Part shown: in pieces, positions 1 to 10,076 of the stretch | Layout of the letters: each line of letters opens with the position of its first letter | How positions within the stretch are numbered: the stretch's first letter is position 1 | Assembly (NCBI GenBank): GCA_049999725.1 | Contig: JBNGIS010013207.1 | Span: 1-64,000, forward strand | DNA: 64,000 bases | Direction: 5' to 3' | DNA from: Haplomitrium mnioides | Lineage: Eukaryota; Marchantiophyta; Haplomitriopsida; Calobryales | Translations under genes and position numbers: made by a program | Notes under the pieces: model-generated | Databases searched by the model: none | Told to the model about the DNA's origin: nothing | What the model saw: the letters and a program-made list of their open reading frames with translations, nothing else

Positions 1-1005
1 TTTAACTTCCACCTCTCGAAGACAGTCCTCTCGATTGTTGGCCACACACTCCACCCCGAACCTTGAAGGGATCTTCTCCGCAGTGCGTGAGCACTAACGC
101 AGCCTTTCCATTCTTGGTTCAACTTGAGAGATGCACAGACGATGTTGAGATGACCCCAAGATCCCCCCTTGGCAGCCTCTCCCGAATTCAAGACAAACAG
201 AACCCCCTTTAGCATCACGTATTGATTCACCTCCGAATGTTGGTCCACCTACAAAAATGAGTACACTTGGATTGCCTGAGCCTCTACGGCTCCCCGCCCA
301 ACGATTCTCGGTGCCCCTCCAATCCACCTCCACCCTTGCTAGCCCCTTGCACGAGTCCACTCGCTTCACGTAAATCTTCACTGGAATTCTTCCTTCCTTA
401 CCTCGTTGCGTCTTCTTGTCCCAAGATTGCTTGTGTGTCTCTAGGTTGCACATACACCAACCCGCTCAACATCACAGCACCTCAGTCTATACCCCTCCGT
501 GCCCCGTCACCTGTATGCCCGTTTCCCTCTGAAATTGTTGTTTTTCCCATTAGCCATAGGCTCCAGATTCGACGACACCTATCCAGACTATTTGCGGAAT
601 GATCCAAGTTTAACGGTCAGTTCCGAGGTTCCCGGAGTCCGGTCCAAAGTTTTCCTCGGACTGATGAGTCCGAAGAACTCCGCCAAACCGAGTCTAAAGA
701 ACTGTGCAACTATCAAGTCCGAAGAACTCCGCAGGCGCCCTGTGACACTGCTTTCCAAGGGGAAGTTGGAATGCCGCGCTGACTTAGATCTGAAGTTGAC
801 CGCTGCATCTAAAGTTCACTGCGGACCAGATCTGAAGGATTCCTCGGACTAGCGAGTTCGAAGAATCCCTCAGACTGCTAAGTACGAGGTTGACTTTTCT
901 CTGCAAAACGTTGTCCGACGTCGTCTTCAAACTGGAAGTTGGACCGCCACACTGACCTCGGTTTACGAAGTTGACCGTTGCACCCGAAGTTTACCGCAGA
1001 CCCGA
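1..1005 (-). repeat. Left part of the 3' LTR of gypsy element B
   Basis: This stretch lines up with 18593-19565 inside B's 5' LTR, in the same orientation (shared 'ccacctc', 'cttgaagggatcttctcc', 'gaagttggaccgcc' blocks). It holds no credible gene. It stops at the TG start of element A. The LTR resumes at 10917 with 'cctgatct', close to the 'cccga' that ends here, so A probably inserted into this LTR. The outer LTR end lies left of the window. Assignment to B is inference from alignment by eye. Confidence 0.7.
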
Positions 1006-1208
1006 TGTTAGTTGGTGAATTGGGGCACTACTAAAACAATTGAAGGAATTGGAAGCATCGGCGGGGCAGTTCTCGACTTCCAAAGCACAGGGATACTCCA
1101 AAGGCAACGAGGTACTTTAGATCGGAGGCAAGCGGAAGAGGTCATGCAAGCATCAGTGAAAGGCAGGAATCGAGGCCAGGGCAGGAAAGAACAAAACACT
1201 CGCCAAAT

Positions 1209-1593
1209 GTAATAATACAAGCATAAGGTTGTGCTATTTATAAGAAAATAAAGAGGAGTGAAGGAAGTGGTAGTGAGTCACTTTTAGGTTAAGATTGGAT
1301 TACTTGCTTTTGAAGTCACTTTTGGTGGAGAGTCACTTTTAGGTTACTTGCATTCAAAGTCACTTTTGGTAGTGAGTCATATTTAGGGCTGAAATGAGAA
1401 GTGACTTGTAAGTGAAGAAAGAGGGATGACACTCTCTTCTCTTGTATAAATAGAAGGGCTTCATAGCCCCTCTCCTCATTTTGGAGTTCTTCTAAAATCA
1501 TTTGGGTTCTTTGGTTGCTTGGCGTTGTCTTATATTCTTTCTTGGCTTTAGTTTGCTTATTGGTTTTGAGTTGTTTTACACCATAGGTAATAA
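1209..1593. mobile_element. Small insertion (about 371 bp), solo-LTR-like or TRIM-like
   Basis: GTAATAA occurs at 1209-1215 and 1587-1593. Paralogous LTRs (10281 and 22757 regions) read 'gtaataag' or 'ctaataag' once and continue uninterrupted, so 1216-1586 is inserted. The insert has a TATA box, several degenerate GTCACTTTT motifs on both sides of short spacers, and T-rich sequence downstream, which resembles an LTR promoter region. No TG...CA ends or terminal inverted repeats are visible at this boundary, so the class is open. It has no coding capacity. Confidence 0.65.
1445..1452 (+). promoter_or_regulatory. TATA box candidate in the 371-bp insert
   Basis: TATAAATA lies after 'ctcttctcttg' and about 30 bp before a C/T-rich stretch that could hold a start site. 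The layout resembles the U3/R boundary of a plant LTR. This is sequence pattern only. Confidence 0.4.
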
Positions 1594-1991
1594 GCAGAAA
1601 AAGTGGGAAGAAGAGTGCCATTAGAAGTGGAGAAAGGTCAAGGACCGGACGAGGAGGACTGGGGGCGTGGGATAGAAATCCAAGGCCGACATTAGGCAAG
1701 GGGAAATGCTGCATCGTAAACTTTCAGGTACAACAGTTGGAAACAGAAGGTTAGCACGACGATCCTCGTGATGCAGCAGCAAGCTAGGAATTTGAGTACG
1801 CTCCACCTCCCTCGACATTGATGGGCCTCACCAAGATCCAGATCCTTTCCAGATTCTTGAAAAAACTGCTTGGCAGATGGTTCCAAGAAGTATCGGAAGA
1901 GGGAGAGGACGGAGTATGTTATGAAGGAATGTGCGGAAAGAGCCATCACTTTAGTCAATTTCGGATCCTCTAGTCAACTGCGGATCTGGGG

Positions 1992-2231
1992 AGTTCTTTG
2001 AATTTGGATTCGCAAAGTTGTTCAGATTCAGATCCATGAAGTTCTTCGGTTTCGGATCCATAAAGTTCTTCGGATTCAGATCCAGGGACTTCTTTGGATT
2101 CGGATCCGTGAAGTTCTTCAGATTCGAATTCATGAAGTTCTTCGAATTCAGATCCGCAAAGTTCTTCAGATTCGGATACACAAAGTTCTTCAGATTCGGA
2201 GTCGTAGAGTTCTTCAAACTCAAGTCCTTGG
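1992..2231 (+). repeat. 24-bp minisatellite, about ten units
   Basis: Units of the type 'ggatccGcaAAGTTCTTCaGATTC' recur with AGTTCTTC starting at 1992, 2016, 2040, 2064, 2088, 2112, 2136, 2160, 2184 and 2208, an exact 24-bp register. The unit is eight codons long, so both strands stay open as eight-residue repeats. This is an LTR repeat, not a gene. A's 3' LTR has only two or three units (10660-10710). Confidence 0.9.
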
Positions 2232-2258
2232 TCAACATCGGATCTAGGTCAGCGTGGC

Positions 2259-2760
2259 GGTCCAACTTCCAGGTGGAAGACGGCGTCGTACGGCGCTCAG
2301 CAGAGGAAAAGTCAACTTCAGACTTAGGGTCTGAGGGATTCTTCGGACTCACTAGTCCGTTGGATTCTTCAAACTTGGGCCCGTAGTAAACTTTGAATCA
2401 AGGTCAAAGCAGAGGTTCAACTTCTAGGTTAAAGTCAGACGGCGCTCTGCGGAGGAAAAGTCAACTTCAAACTTAGGGTCCGAGGGATTCTTCGGACTCA
2501 CCAGCCCATTGGATTCTTCCGACTTGGGCCCGCAATCAACTATAGATCAAGGTCAAATCAGCGGTCCAACTTCCAAGTTGAAGACGGTGTCTTGTAGAGG
2601 AAAAGTCAACATCAGACTTGGGGTCCGTGGGACTCTTCGAACTCACCAGTCTGTTGAATTCTTTAGACTTGGGCCCGCGGTCAACTATGCATCAAGGTCA
2701 AAGCGGCGGTCCAACTTCCAGGTTGAAGACGACGCTCTACAGAGGAAAAGTCAACTTTGA
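2259..2760 (+). repeat. About 150-bp tandem array in the A LTR
   Basis: Four units begin near TCCAAC at 2261, 2416, 2565 and 2710, with a period of 145-155 bp. Each holds 'ccaacttcc', 'gaggaaaagtcaactt' and 'ggattcttcggactc' blocks. The same unit occurs in L's LTR (23280-23690) and once in A's 3' LTR (10742-10890). Confidence 0.85.
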
Positions 2761-4266
2761 ACTCAGGGTCTGAGGGACTCTTCAAATCAGGTCCACGGAG
2801 ATCTTCAAACTTGGTCCGTGAGATTCTTTGGACTCGATTTTGCGGGATTCTTCGGACTCGGTTCCGCGGTATTCTTCGGACTCGGTTCCACGGGATTCCT
2901 CAGACTCGTCACTCCGAGAAAACTATCGACCAGACCCCCCGAAACCTCTGAACCCACCATTGGCTTCGGAAATGGTCGGGACAGGTGTCACCACAGGAAG
3001 TCACCTCACCACCTACCGCCGCGGGGGAGCGCAAGAAGATGAGGGAAGAAAAGGAGTGCATGTGGGATTGCGGAGGCGCACACATGGAGATCGAGTTCTG
3101 AGTCTTGAGACGAGCAGTGAGAGGAACGAAGCGTGAATGTGTAGGATTGCATGGACAGATGCATTGTGACGGACATTACGAATCTAGAGGCTGATAGGGA
3201 GATCGAAGGTGTGATTGAAGCTCTTGTACAAGGGGATAGCATGGAACGGGGAGTGTGGTCTGCAATCTATCAAGCGAGGCGAGTGGACTTGCGTTCGGGG
3301 GCCAAAAGAGGGGAGGTGGACTGGAGGGGCGCCGAGAATCGATGAGCAGGAGGATCTAGAGGCTCGGGCAATCCAGGTGAACCCATTCAAAGGTGGATTG
3401 TTACTCAAGAGAGAAGCAGGTGCATTCAGCTTGGACTTGTGAGTCGTGATTGTGAAGGGGATTCCGCCGAGTGGCATTAGGAGGGTGTTGCTGTTACCAT
3501 TTCAAAAAGGGATCCAAGGCAAGGGGGGGCTGAGTGAGTGCTTGCACACTGCGGAGATGATCTGGTCGAGATCTAGTGGAGTGTGTTGAGCAGTCGTGAG
3601 GAATGTCTTTGAGAGGTGGAAGTTAAGCTCACCTCTTCCAAGCTTGCAGAAGTGAATCCAAGCCCCTCTATGACGGAGGGTATAAACTAGTTAGTGAATG
3701 CGTGTGTGAATAGGCGGGCTGAAGCATGAAGTGTCGTGGAGGAAACTCAGGTGATATCGAAAGTCGCTGGCCAATGGCACTCTATATTTATGTCGAGTAA
3801 ATAGTGTGAATACGTCTATAGCCTTGGGCATAATTCTGAGTAGGAGTTAGAGACTTTGTAGATCTGCAGAGAAGGAAGTATAGGTGTTGGAGTAGCTGGC
3901 TCTATGTAGATTCAGCGTAGAGTTGGCATTGAGTTTGTAGATGTAGTTCTGTATATACTTTTCCCTCTTAAATAGCAGAGATGTGAATGATTGCAAGCAG
4001 TCTCAGTGCAAGAATCAGTGACAAGATCTGAGCAGGTCCTATTTTGGCTTTGGGGTGTGTGTGGAGAGAAAGAGAGGACTGCGGAGTGTGGATTTGGTGT
4101 GAAGTATTCGCATTGCCAAGAAGCTTGCGGCCATTAGTACGTACAAGAGATAAAATAGGGACTGGGGCTGTATCATAAAAGGCCCTGCTAAACCATGTCG
4201 CGCCTCTTTTGTTGGAATAAGCTCTATCTGAGTTAAGCGAGGAGAGAGAGGTGTGACATAGTGTTT

Positions 4267-4283
4267 TGGCACTAGAAGGAGGG
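4267..4283 (+). other. Primer-binding site candidate of element A
   Basis: TGGCACTAGAAGGAGGG begins eight bases after the LTR end at 4258. Elements B, K and C carry the same sequence at the same eight-base distance. It starts with TGG, as needed to pair with a tRNA CCA end. I cannot name the tRNA. Confidence 0.6.
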
Positions 4284-4470
4284 CCAAGGTTTGCAAGAAC
4301 CTGAGACCAACCTGGGGTCAAGTTATCATCTCTTGTATAGAGGACCTCAAGGGCGCATCGGAGCAGGGGTGAGAAGCTGCGGGAAATAGAGCATCTGGTT
4401 GTGAGTCAAGTGAGGAAGAGTGGAGAGAGGAATCGACCTGTGGGTTGAGTTGTCCATACTTGCTGCTGTA

Positions 4471-6240
4471 ATGGCTCACCTGACACCACCTCTAGAATTA
4501 TAGGGGAGATTCAAGTACAAGCCATATAACTGGTGGCCAAATGATGACCCTAACGTCTGGTTGGATGACCTGGAGAATGCGGCAAAGACCAACAGAGAGA
4601 GTCAACTAATTTTGAGTATCCTACCTGCTGTCCTGAAGGGAGAGGCATAGTTGTGGTACAAGGATTTGCCAAATCCAATCAAGAGGGATTGGGAGGCGTT
4701 TAAAGCCACATTCATTTTCGAGTTCCGACATATTGGAGAGGAGACGTAGGCCTTAATTAAGATGGAGCAGCTATAGGTGAAGAAAAAAGAATTAGTGAGA
4801 AGATTCCTATAGAGATTCAAGAAGGTGGCGTGGAAGCTGAACCCTCAGCCACGGATGGGATGTTGACTTTGTGGTTCCTGGCATCTTTGCCAAAGAAAAT
4901 AGGGACGTGGGTACAGGAGACCAACCCCTAGTCCCTAGAAGTTGCGGTGAGTGCTACCTTGTCCCATGTAAGAACCTCTATCACGAGCTCGAGGAGGAAG
5001 ACACAGACTAAGTACAGATCGGAGGACTCTTTGGATGGGACCAATAGTGAGGAGGAGTCAGAGGAGAGTTTTGAATCCACTTTGGAAAGTGACGAGGAAT
5101 CTGACAACAACAATTCAGATGAGGACTGGTTAGCAAGAAGAAGGAAAAAACGGAAGGAGCAGAAGAGGAGGGAGGCCAGAGATCAGAAGGATCAGCACAC
5201 CCATCATCGGGAGGGAAAAAAGAAGCAACCAAGGAGGACCCCCGATAAGGAACCCGAACTAGAATCCTCCGAGAGAGAAGGTGGGAAGTTGAATGATAAG
5301 GTGGAAGAGTTAAGTGCAAAAATGGGGGCCATGCACATACTCCTCGTATTACTAAAACTAGAGAGCAAGCCAAGGCTGACCGGACGAGTAGGGGTCTGGT
5401 GCGTTGATTGTAAACAACACGGCCACTCTCCTTTGGAGTGCCCCGTAGAGGCTCAGGCCATCCACTACATGAGGGAAGAGCCTCCAGAATACCTACATAA
5501 AGAGGTTGAGTATGTGCCCGAAGAGGCCTCAGAGACGATGTACCAGGTTAGTGGTGGACCTCGCACAATCCAGAGCAGACCCACTAGGCCAGGGGTAGGG
5601 CAACCTAGCAGCTGGGTGGTTGGTAGGTCTCCCCGAACGACCATCATGATCGCTGGAACTGTGGGCAGCCGAGTCACATATCCTCAAATTGTACAGAGCC
5701 GCAGAAGCAGAACAATGGGGTGCCCTATGCGCTCTTCTTCCAATGTAAGTCTGAGGGACATGTGGCAATGAATTGCCCACTCAACTGGAGACTAGAGTTG
5801 GGCCCAAGTGCACGCACAAATCCCCTACCATCCCCACCGGCGGTGAATTTGATTAGGCTAGACTGGGAGCCAGAAGCAGGGGACGGACAAAAGGAGGAGG
5901 AAGCCGAGTTGCCAAGTTGGGACTCGCCCCCATCCGAGGATTGCTATCGAGTGAGTACATGAGCGGAAGCTCGAAATCGAATAAAAGAAAAAGCGGAGGA
6001 ACGCGGAGCGGAGAAGACTAAGGAACCCGAGTTGCTATCTGACTACAAGTCGGATTACAAGAGAAACAACCCCAAATGGTTCCACCCGAAACAACAAGAG
6101 GAGGTCAGAAGACAAGTGGAGGCCATGGATGCCGAAGAGGAGAGGAATGCGGCCAGAGAGACTTGGGAGGAAGTTCGAAGATAGCAATCCTCATAATAGT
6201 CTTAGAAGAGCAAGGAAGCGGTCACAATTCCGATACAAAT
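4471..6240 (+). pseudogene. gag: gag of element A (capsid plus three CCHC knuckles), broken
   Basis: The likely start is the ATG at 4471 (MAHLTPP), aligned with starts in B (17676), C (54494) and L (20824). The capsid part has the conserved WLDDLE, LKGEA and W(Y)KD blocks. An acidic Ser/Glu-rich stretch and a Lys/Arg stretch follow (about 5010-5290). Three CCHC zinc knuckles come next at 5400-5441 (intact), 5651-5692 (first Cys lost) and 5735-5775 (first Cys now Phe). Stops interrupt the frame, including TAG at 4648, 4773 and 4809, where related copies read through, and a frameshift lies between knuckles 1 and 2. Gag would form the retrotransposon particle and bind its RNA. Not functional. 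Confidence 0.8.
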
Positions 6241-6925
6241 GGCCAAGCCTGCCCATTACAACATTCAAGTAGATGTACGAGATTGCCCAGTCACAGCAAC
6301 GGTGAGACATCTGATTAGAGATAGCCCGTTGCATAGAAGGCAGTTGAGGGAGCTATTGATGGGGAAAAAGAGGCGTAGGCACCTTCCCTAAGTGGGCACC
6401 ACAACCGATCTAAGCCTAGTCTATGAAGATAAGGGTGCCCCAAAAATTGACATCCAGATCGCAGGTTGTGCGCTATCACTGGTGCTAGTGGATGGAGGAA
6501 CATGGATCAACATCATGATTGAAGAGACTACACATAGGTTGGGATTCAAGGAATTTCAACCCACCGCTCGAATCATGAGACTGGCCGACAGATCGCGGGT
6601 GCCGCTAGGAGCCCTAATGCAAGTGCCCATCACCATTGGGGATGTGGAATTTAAATTGAATTATCTAGTGATGCGACCAACACGACCTTCTACTCTAACA
6701 TTTGGACTGAAGAGGACGGTGGTCCATTATGGGGCAGTACCCCATGAGGGGGAGACGCAGCCTGAGGCAGACTATGATACTGAATGGTTAGAGGACGAAG
6801 CTGGAACAGAGTACCACTACTGGATCCAGTTGGATGACGAGGCCCCCAAAGAAAGTCAATTTGGAAGAGGTCGAAATGGAGATTGGTCAAATCTCCATTG
6901 TGGGAGAGGCAATAGCCGGACCTAG
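6241..6925 (+). pseudogene. Aspartic protease region of element A
   Basis: An open stretch from 6392 contains VDGGTWIN with the catalytic Asp codon at 6491-6493. It is followed by LGFKEFQPT and FKLNYLVM, the order seen in retropepsin-like proteases and matched in copies B, C and K. Related copies read DGGA or DGG. The protease would cut the Gag-Pol precursor. The frame is closed upstream by a stop near 6390, and an acidic linker with stops follows (6926-7185). Confidence 0.75.
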
Positions 6926-7185
6926 TTCAAAAGGAGGGAGTGGACCGTTGGGAGAGAAGGAGAGGGTGGACCTTGACTTAGAAGGGGAGTCGAAGTTCCA
7001 CCATGAAGGAAGAGGCGGGACAAAGCATACCTAGAGAGGAATGTGTCTGGCAACCTTGGAGGGAGGAAATGAGCCGCTTAGGAGGAACGAAGTGGGAGTA
7101 GTCAAGGAAGCGCAACATAAGGAGGTTGTCGTACAAGGGGACCAAAAATTTCAAGTAGGGGCTGAGTTGCCCATGCATGAAGAGA

Positions 7186-8080
7186 GAGCCTTAGTTCATA
7201 CCCTCGCAAACTTCAACGATGTGTTTGCTTGGAGACATGAAGATCTGACAAGAATTCAAAGAGAATTGGGAGAGCATCGCATTGACCTGGAACCAACAGC
7301 GGTACCAATCAGACAACATCAGTATCGAATGAATTCTAGATTCTCTCTGCTAGTGAAAGAAGAGATTGAAAAATTGTTGGAGGCAGGGTTTATCTTCCGT
7401 GTTTTGAATAGCGAGTGGGTGTCACTGTTGGTAGTAGTGCCGAAGAAAGTGGGGCTGGACAGGAAGCAAAAGATTCAGGTTTGCTAGGGTTACCGAAAGT
7501 TGAATGAGGCAACCAAGAATGATCATTACTCATTGCCATTTACTGATGGAGTGCTGGATCTCGTAGATGGGCAAGAGATGTATAGCCTTATGGATGGCTA
7601 CTCAGGATACAACCAAATCTAGATCAAGGAGGAGGATAAGCTAAAAACGGCTTTCACCACCGAGTGGGGACTGTTCACCTTTTCAAGGATGCCCTTCGAG
7701 CTCTATAATACGCTTGGCACCTTCCAAAGGATGATGATGAATATCTTTCACAACTACTTGAGGAAGTTCTTAGAGATTTTCATTGACGATTTTGTAGTGT
7801 TTGGGAAAGCATGTGACCATGAGCGAGATTTGAGGCTCACCTTCCAATGTTGTCTGGAGACAAGATTGCGGTTGCATCCAGGGAAGTGTTTCCTTGGGGT
7901 GAAGGAGGGGGTACTTCTAGGCCACAAGATATCTAGCTGAGAAATTGAAGTGGACCAAGAGAAGGTCAGTGTTTGGTTGCATGTGTCCTTTCCCAAGAAT
8001 TCGAAGGAGGTGCAGGGGTTTTTGGGCTGCGTTGGCTATTACCAAAGATTTATCAGCTAGTTTGTAGCGATAGCCTTACC
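7186..8080 (+). pseudogene. pol: Reverse transcriptase of element A, broken
   Basis: The order of conserved blocks is LGEHRIDL, PIRQHQYRMN, EIEKLLEAGFI, SEWVS, then the palm with SRMPFELYN and the active site FIDD at 7779-7790. GHKISS and FLGCVGYYQRF follow. The two catalytic Asp are intact. Stops cut the frame at 7485 (TAG in CQDYRKL), 7620 (TAG in QIQIKEED), 7938 and 8058. At three of these, related copies show Gln. FIDD rather than YVDD is usual for Ty3/gypsy. Confidence 0.85.
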
Positions 8081-8560
8081 ACTTACAAAAATGACCAAGG
8101 AGGGAAGTGACTTTGAGCCCACTCCGGAGCGGTTGGCAAGTTTCGAAGAGCTAAAGAAGAGGCTAGCGAATGCCCCAGTGCTCTTGCCACAAAGTTGGGA
8201 AAAGGAGTTTCACGTGATGATCGATGTGTCGGGCTTCTATATAGGAGCGGTGCTCAGTCAGTTGGATGAAGAAGGACGAGATCATCCCATATATTTTGCG
8301 AGTAGATTGATGTCTACTCCAGAGAAGAATTACTTTGCCACCGATCGAGAGGCATTAAGAATCATCTATGCATTGAAGAAATTTTGGCACTACCTCCTAC
8401 ATTATAAGGTAATCTTCCACATTGATCACAACGCTCTAAAATTCATGGTAAACAAACCTCACGTGACGGGGAGGATTGCGAGATGAATGCTCCTCCTTCG
8501 AGAGTTTGATTTGGAGATGTAGATTAAGCTACGGAAGGTACATAGCAACACTGATTTCTT
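8081..8560 (+). pseudogene. pol: RNase H of element A
   Basis: The domain lies directly after RT. Visible blocks are MIDVSGFYIGAVLSQ, HPIYFASR, ATDREALRIIYALKKF and HIDHNALKFMVNKP, typical of Ty3/gypsy RNase H (Asp, Glu and Asp positions present). The 131-residue open stretch 8091-8486 covers most of it. It would degrade the RNA strand of the hybrid during reverse transcription. The frame is lost after 8486. Confidence 0.8.
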
Positions 8561-8599
8561 CTCTTGGATCGACGGGCCGATCAATGAGGAAAGGGTGGA

Positions 8600-9850
8600 C
8601 GACGCTTTTCCAGACGAAGATCTATTTCATGTCCGAGCAGATAGACCAACGAATTATGTGGACATCACTGAGTTTCTTCTATCTGCATGAGTACCAAAAG
8701 GCACCAATAAGTAGGAGGCAATGTCTTTCTCAGAAAAAAAATAAAGCCATATTTGATGGTAAAGGGAGTGTTGCACAAACACTGGATGGTATGATCAAGA
8801 GGTGCCTGGAGCGAGACCAAGCCATCGTGGTGATGCAAGCATTGCACGGAGAAGAGGTGGGGAGTCACTTTGCGGCTGAGACCACGGTGAGGAAAGTCTT
8901 GGATGCAGGATACTGGTGGCCAACTATGCTTAAGGATGTACATTTCTTTTTCAAAAGATGCAACGTCTGCTAGAGAACATAGAAGCTTGCAGGCAACTAG
9001 CATCACCCGTTAATTCCAATCATTCCTCTAGCACCATTTGAAAAATGGGGCATTGACTTTATCGGGCCAATAGCACCATCCACCCGTAGGGAGAACTGAT
9101 ATATTCTTTTGGCTACAGATTATGCCACTAAATGGGTTGAGGCCAGAGCAACCAGAAAGGATGATGCCAAGGCAATGGCAACCTTCATATATGAGCAGAT
9201 GTTCTGCCAATTTAGGGCACCATTGGAGCTGGTGATCGACCATGGTAAGCATTTTGTAAATCAGGTGATCAAAAATTTGATCGACTGACACCTGATGAAG
9301 CACAAACGCACCACCGCCTACCACCCGAAGGCCAATGGGCTGACATGGAGAGCCAATGGAATCATTGGTAGAATCCTGAGCAAGACGGTATCGGAAAATA
9401 AGTCTGATTGGGATGTCAAGTTGCTTTCAGCGACCAATGCTTACAACCTGACTCTCAAGACTATGACGGGCCACTATCCCTATTTCTTGGTCTTTGGGCA
9501 ACACTCTCGTTGTTTCCGGTAGAATTTGAAGCACTGACTAATCGAGTGCTGGCAAGAGAGAGTTTGGCAGAGGAACCGAGCAGGAGAGAAAGATTGTACC
9601 AGTTGGAGGAGAATCGCGAGCAAGCGCACGGTCGAGTGGAGCACCATCAAAAGTTGCGGAAAGGGCAACATGACAAGAAGCTGAGACCGATGGATGTTGA
9701 GAAGGGAGATTTGGTGCTATTGTACGACAACAAAATTGTGCACTTTCCGGGGAAGCTGCATACAAGATGGATGGGACCTTTCGTTCTCACCAAGCTACAC
9801 CAGAACGGGTCCACAGAAATCGAGACCTTGGAGGGGAAAAGATCATGAAT
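8600..9850 (+). pseudogene. pol: Integrase of element A, broken and catalytically dead
   Basis: The N-terminal HHCC zinc site is visible (LHGEEVGSHFA ... CNVC, Cys pair at 8959-8970). The core has the first Asp in GIDFIGP (9055-9057) and the second in a degraded SDQGTHF (9238-9240). The third catalytic residue, Glu in the QTERANG block of sister copies, is Trp here (near 9340). A C-terminal domain (about 9540-9845) carries GDLVLLYDNK and PGKLHTRWMGPF. No chromodomain follows. Stops include TAG at 8971 in CQRT. The last open segment ends near 9848. Confidence 0.8.
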
Positions 9851-10059
9851 CAAATCCATTACGACCGCCTGAAGAGGTATGTAGTAGAGGAGGAAGGTGA
9901 GAGAGGCCGATGACGGCTCTACAAAAGTGCTGAGGTGTGTACAGTATAGATGGCTAGGAGGGTTGTACCATATGTGAACAGGGCCAACTGGGAGGAAACA
10001 ACTAAAGATACCGGAATGAAGGCTGCTCGTAACCGAGGGTACTCGAGGGGTCTCTTTGC

Positions 10060-10076
10060 AATTTGAAGGAGAGTTA
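10060..10076 (+). other. Polypurine tract of element A
   Basis: 'aatttgaaggagagtta' ends directly before TGTCAG of the 3' LTR. The same purine-rich end precedes the LTRs of L (22552) and, in reverse, of B, F and C. The 3' untranslated stretch 9851-10059 shows no gene. Confidence 0.75.

Larger units (their letters stand above)
1006..4258 (+). repeat. 5' LTR of element A
   Basis: It starts TGTTAGTTGG and ends GTGTGACA. The start matches the 3' LTR start at 10077 (TGTCAGCCAAC then 'ttggggcactac'). The length is 3253 bp, or about 2.88 kb without the 371-bp insert. It contains a 24-bp minisatellite, a tandem array with a period of about 150 bp, and a 3' third (2930-4258) shared in reverse with the other gypsy LTRs here. 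Open frames inside it are repeat artefacts; I see no gene. Confidence 0.85.

Noticed and set aside
1951-2386. Overlapping long open frames on both strands with eight-residue repeats
   Set aside because: They are produced by the 24-bp register of an LTR minisatellite. There is no start context and no sign of a protein family.
4947-5771. A 274-codon open frame that might be a host acidic/basic nuclear protein
   Set aside because: It is the acidic linker and first CCHC knuckle of A's gag. The same segment occurs in B, C and L next to pol sequences.
9949-9975. AGGGT followed by TGTACC as a possible left boundary of element B (matching its right flank AGGGT)
   Set aside because: The sequence after it is the 3' untranslated region of A and does not match B's LTR start TGTCACGCC.
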